This document shows, piece after piece, positions 11,126-17,336 of a DNA stretch of 17,336 nucleotides. The notes under the pieces are model-generated. The model saw only the letters and a list, made by a program, of their open reading frames with translations, was not told where the DNA came from and searched no databases. Numbering within the stretch: position 1 is the stretch's first letter; each line of letters opens with the position of its first letter. This DNA comes from Trachelipus rathkii (Eukaryota; Arthropoda; Malacostraca; Isopoda; Trachelipodidae), in NCBI GenBank assembly GCA_015478945.1, contig JABUQX010103332.1:1-17336 (forward strand). Reading direction: 5' to 3'. The translations under genes were made by a program, and so were the position numbers.

Positions 11126-11520
11126 TAAATATGTACACAAATTTAAAGGGCGAACACGCTAATTCGCTCCAAAGATTGTATCTTTATTGTATACGCTCAG
11201 ACGTATAAGTTTTTTACATGATATAGGTTGAGTAAGATTTGGAGGCGAAAACTCTATTTCGCTCATCTGCAACGCTTTTTAGTAAATAGCGATTCAAAAT
11301 AACTATACCTGATACGATTATGTTTATTCGCGATTCTTATTATTAGAATGAAACATGTAAGTTTGCCTTAATATAAAAACAGTTTTAAAATTTGCATTCA
11401 AGTTTTAATCATTAATTGAAACATGGTTTTGTTATATTAGTGTTTTAATCGAGGAATTTATGCTTAATTGATGAAGGAGGAGGTGCTGATAATTATTTAT
11501 GTCCTATCCCTCGTTTATTA
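11126..11520. other. no gene recognised
   Basis: About 400 bases of AT-rich sequence with several CGCT/AGCG words at 11157-11330. A minus-strand frame after a GCAG near 11266 (MSEIEFSPPNLTQPIS) is open for about 35 codons, but lacks a good donor and any family match. Confidence 0.5.
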
Positions 11521-11524
11521 TATT

Positions 11525-11640
11525 TATCTATAATATATATATATTATATTATATTATATATATATATATAGTTATATATATTATATATTATATATATATA
11601 AAATAATATATAATATATATTTTATTTTTTTTATTTTGTT
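11525..11640. repeat. irregular AT-rich repeat tract
   Basis: TATATA and ATTATAT runs ending in a T-rich patch (ATTTTATTTTTTTTATTTTG, 11618-11637). It directly precedes the CAGGACTCA motif that also follows an AT tract at 1039. Confidence 0.9.
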
Positions 11641-12620
11641 GACCAATGGTTCAGGACTCAGCCACGGCTCCACAAAGAATGGGCATATATATAAGTAATT
11701 AATGATAATACTATATATATAGGTAAGGCTGAGTGATAGTTGAATAGTATGATATACTAAGTTAATAAGAGTGTAGGCAGATGTATAAGATGATAATGGA
11801 TAAAGGTAGCGATATACTTATACTAGTACTTAAAATATCGTTATATGAATTCAGTATAAGTGTATATGTAACTTATGTATTAGCTTAAAAGTCATGTGTT
11901 TAGAATGACAATCTTAGGGGCGCGTGTTAGGTGTTGAGAAGAATTGATAAAAATGAGGAATGAACTTATTAAGAGTATTGTGTTGTGTGAAAGGAAGGGG
12001 TAAATGGATGAATAATGCGTAAAATTATCTCCAGACGATCACAGACGAAAAGATGAATGATGTTAGTGAGATTGTTGGAATATCGTAGCATATACCAACG
12101 AATTAGGGTTAGCCGTGGACCGGAAAGTGAATCCGGCTAGGGAGACGGAAAGAAAAGTTGGATTTGAGTGCAAGGTATAACTGCGGAAAGGAGGAAATGT
12201 GAGTTTGGTAGAGTAGAGAAGAAAGGTGCATAAACAGGAGTGAATTGCGGGGGATTGTGAGGGGGTATGGTGTTGGGCTTTGCCCAGGAGACCTGGCCAG
12301 GGGATGAACCCTTGAATTGACGATCTAACCATATGTAGAGGGTCTAGATGTGCGCGGTGCGCGCCAGTTGAAGTCTTTATCTAGGTTAGTGGTATTGTGT
12401 GCTGACTGAGCGATAGTGTGTCAGCTAATGTTGTCTGGAGGGGGCGGTAAGGGCTGGCTTTCTTTCGATCGTATCGTCTATGGTGGATTTCGCTTACATG
12501 CTTTTCTTTCCGATGTGCTTCGTTACAGGTGGGACGGGTGGTACGGAGGGTCGCCTTGATGTGTTGCGGTCCGCATGTCTTTGGAATGAATAGGAGGTGA
12601 TATAGGAAAGAGAGACAGGA
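11641..12620 (+). mobile_element. decayed LINE copy, C-terminal coding and 3' end
   Basis: Starts with CAGGACTCAGCCACGGCTCC at 11652, shared with 1053. From about 11730 it follows the C-terminal part of the LINE ORF: AGAATTGATAAAAATGAGGA at about 11939 reads RIDKNEE-like and corresponds to the RNIGKIRND region at about 5140; the block at 12226-12320 (GTGCATAAACAGGAGTGAAT, then GATTGTGAGGGGGTATGG, then GGGGATGAACCC) corresponds to about 5373-5450. Its 3' untranslated part (GGGCGGTAAGGGCTGGCTTT near 12443, then ACATGCTTTTCTTTCCGATG near 12495) matches the 3' end of the next copy near 15070-15145. Many stops; non-functional. The minus-strand 89-codon frame at 12332-12063 is an antisense shadow. 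Confidence 0.75.
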
Positions 12621-12639
12621 AAGAAATTTATATTAGAAT

Positions 12640-12900
12640 AGTATATTATTATATATTATTATGATGTATAATATAATATTATGATATAATGTTTATTTTA
12701 ATAATGTTAAAGATAATAGTGATAGTGATATGTTATAGTGATATATATATATATAACTAATATATATGTATAAATATATATAATATATATATATTATTAT
12801 ATATATAATATTATATAGTATATATATAATATGAATTATATATATTTATATATATCGATAAATATTAAGTATATATTAATTATATATATATTATATATAA
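12640..12900. repeat. irregular AT-rich repeat tract after a LINE end
   Basis: TATTATTATATA, GATAGTGATA and TATATATA units. It begins right after the A-rich end of the LINE copy at about 12600-12630 and separates it from the next copy, suggesting growth from the LINE tail. Confidence 0.88.
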
Positions 12901-12939
12901 GCAAGCATAATGTTTGATATATAGATGTTTGGATTATAT

Positions 12940-15230
12940 AAGGATGAAAAAAAAATATTCCTAGGTAGCAGTTACGTAGAAAAGAAGAGGTAATGAACGG
13001 TTTGGAATGGGGGGGGATGGATGAATGAGATTTACAGGGGGAATGAAGAAAGTCTTCTTAATGTAATGGTAAGGTTAAAGGATATCTGCGTTATGAATTA
13101 ATAATAGGTGAGTAGTGCTTATTGTGAATGATGAAATGGATGCGTCAGGGGAAGTTGTGGAAAGAAAGTTCGAATCACATAAAAAGAATATTAGCAGTCA
13201 TGAGAGGTAATCGTGATACTGCGGATGATGTAAGTAAGATTTGTCAGCTACTGCCTACATGACTGTATACAAGGTGAGAGATAATTTGGTGAGAGTGGAG
13301 AATGTAATTGAAGAAATGGTAAGGAATCTTGAGGTATAGATGATATTACTGTGAGATGCATCGAGATAGGGAATAGTTGATTGATGTGGAATTTGAGAGC
13401 CTGTGTATGAAAGCTTTATGAGTGGTATAGTACGTAATTGGGGGAGGATTGGAGAGAGGAGATAGTGAGCCCTTATATAGGGCAAGGGGAGATAGGGGAA
13501 TGTGTAATATATTGAATGTCTTTGGAGTGTGGGTTATTTGACTTGTTTGTTATGGGTCGAAAGAAATTCGATCGAGGGAGCTGAAGGGCTTGATTGGTGA
13601 AGAACAGGTGCGTTTAGAAGTGGTGGTAGAGGATGTGTGGAATCAAATCTTTACATTGAAACAATGATTTCGAGAAAATAGGGAGAAGAAGAATAAATTA
13701 TATTTAGGTGTTTTGGATGTTAACTCAGCGTATTGGGTAATAGGGAAGCTCTATGGCGGTGTTAGTAAGTATAATGGTTGTTTCTGGTGGTGAGCGGACT
13801 TCTGATGGGGAATCAAGAAGTATGTATGGACGATAGTGTGAAGCTGTGGTTGTACAGTAATGAATGTTGTGTCAAAAGTGGATTGGTTTTAATATAGTTA
13901 GCAGGCGAAGTGAGGAGAGGATGTATGATCTCGCTGGTTATTTCAGTGTAGATTTGGATGGCGGGTTATGAAGAAATTCGAGGGTGGGGATGGGCAAGGA
14001 TAAATGTGTTAATGATGAGAATGGAGATGTGAGTGGAGGGGTGCCGCTACCTCATTAAGTGCGGATATGGTTTGTGTATAAAATTGCGAATCGAGAAGAG
14101 TTTGAGAGATGGTAGGAGATTGGCAGGGTAGTGGTAAAGGAGGGGTTTGAAAGGTGAGAGCGTAAGATAAGCAGTAGGTTATGGTTGGTGAGGGAGGACA
14201 CCGCTGCAGTGGTGAAGTTATGTTAGATTGAGGTGAGCCAGGCTGGAACGAGTGTCTGGTCTTATAGTATTTAGGTATGGGGTTGGATGAGAGGGACCGA
14301 TGATGCAGAGTGTATAGGAAGTTGTGAATGCAGAGGAAAGGTTGTGGTGTATTGAATCGTTGGTGAATGTAAAGGACTAGTCTTGAGTGGCGCTAGGGTT
14401 ACATGAAGTATGTTGTTACCTGTGTGTATTGTATAGTAGTGAGACTGATGGGGTTAAATTCTGAAGTATAGGGATCTAAAGTTCAATGGTGTTCAGATGG
14501 ACAATCCTTAAGGTGCTTGTGGAAGAATGGATAAAATGGGAAATGAAGAATTAAGAGTTAGTGTGGTGTGAAGAAGGGGTAATGAGATGATATGAAAAGT
14601 TGTTGAGATGGTTTGGTTCATGGTGGAAAAGAGGATGTGAAATGATAGGCGGTATTGGTTAACGGATCTTATAGTGTGCGAGTGGTGGGAATGCGCCGGG
14701 TCTGAGGAGACTAGCGATAGAAGAAAGTGGATTGAGGTTCGGTGAATGCGAATGTGCTGGGAAGGAGCTGAAAGTGTGAGTAATAGGCAGAGGCGAGAAT
14801 AAAGGTGCATAATAGGTGGAAGGGTGATATGCGGTGTTTTGTATGGGTAGATGGTATTGGCCCCTGGGTCCTCAAGGGATGCGATGAACTCAGTTAGCAT
14901 TGTATCAGTTGAAGGATTACTATTTAGTTGGGGTCCGTCTGCTCGCGTGCGGTGGTCCGCATAATGAAGCCCTGGGGGCTGGTATTTTCTTAGTTTTATA
15001 TTCATAAGATTCGTATTTGAAAATTGAAGCCAGGATAGAAAGTGGTGACCGAGAGTGGGCACGGGGGGGCGGTGGGTAAGGCTGGTCTTTCCTGTATCGT
15101 CGACTATTTGTCGATATCTATTCTGTAGGCATGCTTTTCTTTTCGCGATGGCATCGACACGTCGCAATTACCAGGTGACTCAGTCTTTGGGCAAGTAGAG
15201 GAAGATAAAAGTAGAGAAGTAATGAAATAA
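12940..15230 (+). mobile_element. long decayed LINE copy with reverse transcriptase remnants
   Basis: A longer but more damaged copy of the LINE family at 3996-5670. Aligned landmarks: LIGEEQ at about 13590 (LIVKEQ in the other copy), then VWNQIFTLKQ (VNQIFILKQ), GGGAAGCTCTATGGC at about 13742, motif B as VRRGCMIS at 13910-13933 (RQG changed to RRG), a YADD remnant ADM at 14061-14069, and LLRWFGSW at about 14600-14623. The region before 13570 may hold the linker upstream of RT; it is too broken to name. The 3' untranslated part (GGGCGGTGGGTAAGGCTGG near 15067, then ATGCTTTTCTTTTCGCGATG near 15131) matches the copy ending near 12600. Tail: GAAATAAATATTAG near 15223. Non-functional. Confidence 0.8.
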
Positions 15231-15375
15231 ATATTAGTCATATATATAGTATATTATAGAAGTATACAGTGTACGATAGTATGATATGATATCATTTATA
15301 GTGATTTTTATATATGACTAATATATGTATTACTATGATTTATTAATAAGTATATTGCATAATATGAGTATGTGT
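15231..15375. repeat. AT-rich stretch after a LINE end
   Basis: Irregular TATATAGTATATTATA and GATATGATATCATT words immediately after the LINE tail; less regular than the other AT tracts. No gene. Confidence 0.7.
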
Positions 15376-15730
15376 AATAGGAACGGCCTGCGGGGGAGCG
15401 CAGGAGGTTGAGGTGTCGCTGCGCCGCCTCACAATGCAGAGGTACCGACTGATTATTCAAACTTTCCACTCGCTGCTGCCAAGCAGTTGGCGTTTTATCT
15501 AACAACCGGATGGGGGATTTTTCCGATACGTGAAGTTAAGAACTAGCTGCGACTGCGAACTACGTTGTGTGGCGGCTGGTTCGCGTTGTTGGATAGAACG
15601 GCTCCTATTCAAAGTGTCGTATGTTGTCCATCGTGCTGTTCGCGCTCGTGTAACCGTGACCTGCGGCACCCTAGATCGCGCACTGCAGATACGCAGTAGA
15701 GGGACAAAGCAGCAGTTAAAGGAAGGCTAG
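15376..15730. other. CpG-containing island with an inverted repeat, unassigned
   Basis: About 350 bases with markedly higher GC and frequent CpG, bounded on both sides by AT-rich DNA. CGTTTTATCTAACAAC (15491-15506) pairs with GTTGTTGGATAGAACG (15585-15600) at 14 of 16 positions, giving a hairpin with a 78-base loop. TATTCAAA occurs twice (about 15453 and 15607). A 66-codon plus frame (15530-15730) and a minus frame (15505-15308) are open but show no known motif. It could be a non-autonomous transposon, a promoter or first-exon region of another transcript, or an eroded repeat; I cannot decide. Confidence 0.45.
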
Positions 15731-15734
15731 TTTT

Positions 15735-15900
15735 TTTTAAATTTTGATATATGATATAATAATCGATATAATTTTATATACTGATAATATAACTTATATA
15801 TAGTATATATATACGATATATGATCTGACTGTCGTAGTACTATGAGTAATATATTATACGTATATATAATATTTATTAATTATCTCATATATGAGTAAAT
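15735..15900. repeat. irregular AT-rich tract
   Basis: ATATGATATAATAATCGATA-like words and TATATAGTATATATATA. It lies immediately past the CpG island. 15900-16330 holds AT-rich sequence in which no gene was recognised. Confidence 0.75.
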
Positions 15901-16336
15901 TAGCATAATATATTTTACAGGGGTGTAATCACTATTAGGTATCGCTACTATTGACTAAAGATCTATATTAGATAAGTTACTGTAGTTAACTATGCTTATT
16001 GCTCGAAGCGTCTTAATAGGATTCTAGTGAAATTTATATACTACAAAATGTATGCTTTCTATTTTAAATTTTTAGTTATAGTGTTCTGCTTAAGTGTTGA
16101 AGATGTTAAACCAGCAATAAAGACAGAAGATTGCCAGTTACGTCTATTAGTATAGTACAAGTGACTAAAGCTCATATAACCGTACCAATCTAAAACACAT
16201 ATGTGACAATATGACAATTTTAGAACTCAAGGCGTTTCCACAAGCCAGTGCGGGTGTTTTTTAAAAAGTATTGTTCAGACACCGGAATAGAGTAAGAGCC
16301 TTAGACGTTAACTCGTCTGGGCTGTGTATTTATCTA

Positions 16337-16492
16337 TATTGTCTGTGAAGTATGAGCATATAAGCTCTGATGTTGTTGCTGCTGCAGTTGGGGACGCCCC
16401 CTCGCTTCAAACATACTGAAAGGACGCTGTGGTTTGGCTAGGCCTGCGTCTGACGATGCAACAGCAGCGCCGATATCACCCTTATGTATGCT
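16337..16492 (-). CDS. probable GIT exon with PFSMFE motif (3' end unclear)
   Basis: On the minus strand a pyrimidine-rich tract ends in GGTTTAG|AGC (exon start 16492, phase 0). 52 codons follow: SIHKGDIGAAVASSDAGLAK, then PQRPFSMFEARGRPQ, then LQQQQHQSLYAHTSQTI, then TAG at 16336-16334. Vertebrate GITs as I recall have a (Q/R)-x-FSMYEP motif after the coiled coil, and RPFSMFEARG fits it; the strand and order relative to the exons at 7276 and 6361 fit too. Odd: there is no GT between the Gln run and the TAG, so a normal donor is missing. The next candidate, CGA|GTTAAC at 16313/16312, is in phase 0 but lies 8 codons past the TAG. CA|GTATGT at about 16417 is a good donor by sequence but would cut inside FSMFE. 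It may be an alternative last exon, a mutated exon, or a chance frame. The linker between FSMYEP and LPST (about 110 residues in human) needs further exons that I could not find. Confidence 0.55.
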
Positions 16493-17149
16493 CTAAACCA
16501 ATCAAAAGAAAATTGTAAAAAGTCAATGCTAAAATCAAACTAAAAGAGAAAAAGCGTGAGAAAAGAAGCACATTTCTATGTCCTTGGATAGTTTATTTTA
16601 AAAATCATTAAAAATTTACCAAACATTATAGGATAACAACGTATTTTAGATAATTATTTACATTAACTGCCTTCCTAAGTGCAAAGTCATCTAACCTTCT
16701 ACTCATCTTCACGCACCCCAGATCTCTATTCCATACACGCACGGTCTGACACACTACTCACGTGAACACTACTGACACGCACACGCACACACACCAAAAA
16801 GGAACTTTAACTGTAATCATGAAAACTAATTAAAAATGAGATGAGGACATAATTCACGTAAGGATGCACAAACGCACTGCATAAAATATTCAAGATTATT
16901 TTTCCTTTCCATGATGATGATTAAATAAAAAATTTAGTAGTTAAAAGAATATTTCAAATAAAAAGAAAAAGAATTTCATGAAGAATAATAGCAAAGGTGA
17001 AAATATATTTTAAGAGTAACTGCCTGCATGTCTATAATGTCAGGCCTTGAAAAAGTACACTGGTAAAACTATTAAATATTTTTGCTTGTCTACATTTTTT
17101 AAATAATATGTATTTATGGAACGTAGAAGGTTTAAGAATAAATTATAAT
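16493..17149. other. no gene recognised; presumed GIT intron
   Basis: AT-rich sequence with a short CA-rich run at 16775-16794 (ACACGCACACGCACACACAC-like). A minus-strand frame around 16765-16635 (VWNRDLGCVKMSRRLDDFAL) is open for about 43 codons, but has no clear splice signals or family match. Confidence 0.5.
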
Positions 17150-17336
17150 TCTCTCTCTTCTTCTCAGTCGATAACTCCCCGCGTTCATCTTTGCTCTTGT
17201 TGTTCTGCTTTCTCCTCTAGGTGCGTTCGTTTCTCAACGTGTCGCTAGTCGTCCTCGTCTCTCTGCGATCATCATCTATCTCGCTTCTGATCCCATCCCT
17301 GCTCTTTCTGTTTTTTCCTTTCTCCCTCCTCGTAGC
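17150..17336. repeat. pyrimidine-rich tract at the window edge
   Basis: The plus strand is dominated by C and T (TTCTCTCTCTTCTTCTCAG near 17149, then TTTTTTCCTTTCTCCCTCCT near 17310), so the minus strand is purine-rich. It could be an eroded CT microsatellite. Open minus frames here are Arg/Glu/Lys-rich because of composition and are not called. Confidence 0.6.

Noticed and set aside
11215..11270. Minus-strand frame MSEIEFSPPNLTQPIS after GCAG as a missing GIT linker exon
   Set aside because: No convincing donor in a compatible phase, weak pyrimidine tract and no recalled match to GIT.
12063..12332. 89-codon minus-strand open frame
   Set aside because: Antisense to the C-terminal block of another LINE copy; composition-driven.
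13168..13180. GTTCGAATC resembling a tRNA T-loop
   Set aside because: No pairing T-stem, anticodon arm or acceptor stem around it; it lies inside a decayed LINE.
13255..13485. 76-codon minus-strand open frame
   Set aside because: Antisense to the upstream part of the long LINE copy; no motif.
14508..15167. 219-codon minus-strand open frame, the longest in the window
   Set aside because: It is antisense to the decayed LINE copy, whose landmarks (LLRWFGSW, shared 3' block) explain the sequence on the plus strand. The His/Ser/Leu/Pro-rich translation is what a G-rich sense strand gives, and no domain is visible.

Overview
The window looks like animal nuclear DNA, most likely from a decapod crustacean of the penaeid-shrimp type. 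It has very long (AT)n microsatellites, no compact gene layout, small exons with GT-AG borders, and several decayed LINEs whose reverse transcriptase wording resembles a family I associate with shrimp and crab genomes. The organism call is inference; no bacterial, organellar or viral layout is visible.

The best-supported gene runs on the minus strand and is spread over about 10 kb. Three exon candidates read as the C-terminal half of a GIT protein (ARF-GAP, G-protein-coupled-receptor-kinase-interacting scaffold). In transcription order they are: a piece at 16492-16337 carrying a PFSMFE motif and a Gln run; a short exon at 7276-7189 ending LPTQDE; and a 47-codon exon at 6361-6221 encoding the start of the paxillin-binding (FAT-like) helical domain. 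The last two have good splice signals and matching phase. The first runs into an in-frame stop with no obvious donor before it. The N-terminal ARF-GAP, ankyrin and Spa2-homology exons would lie beyond position 17336. The final exons should lie at low coordinates, but I did not find them.

The remainder is mostly repeats. LINE remains lie at 3855-6130 (a 3' end, a longer RT-bearing copy and another 3' end, head to tail) and at 11640-15230 (two more head-to-tail copies). All are on the plus strand, antisense to the GIT exons, and all are broken by stops and frameshifts. (AT)n or AT-rich tracts occupy about 90-225, 434-573, 794-1039, 1748-2109, 7371-7562, 9605-9900, 11525-11640, 12640-12900, 15231-15375 and 15735-15900; AAT-type tracts lie at 7133-7178 and 10965-11125. 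Islands of more balanced composition between AT tracts (577-793, 1040-1745, 2110-2530, 15376-15730) hold decayed coding-like or unknown sequence. One of them (2117-2311, plus) reads like the first exon of a type II membrane protein, but with an internal stop.

No tRNA, rRNA, CRISPR or bacterial-type regulatory feature was found. Nothing here supports a new multi-gene system. The points most worth checking are the odd GIT exon at 16.4 kb, the 2117-2311 signal-anchor frame, and the apparent seeding of AT tracts at LINE 3' ends.
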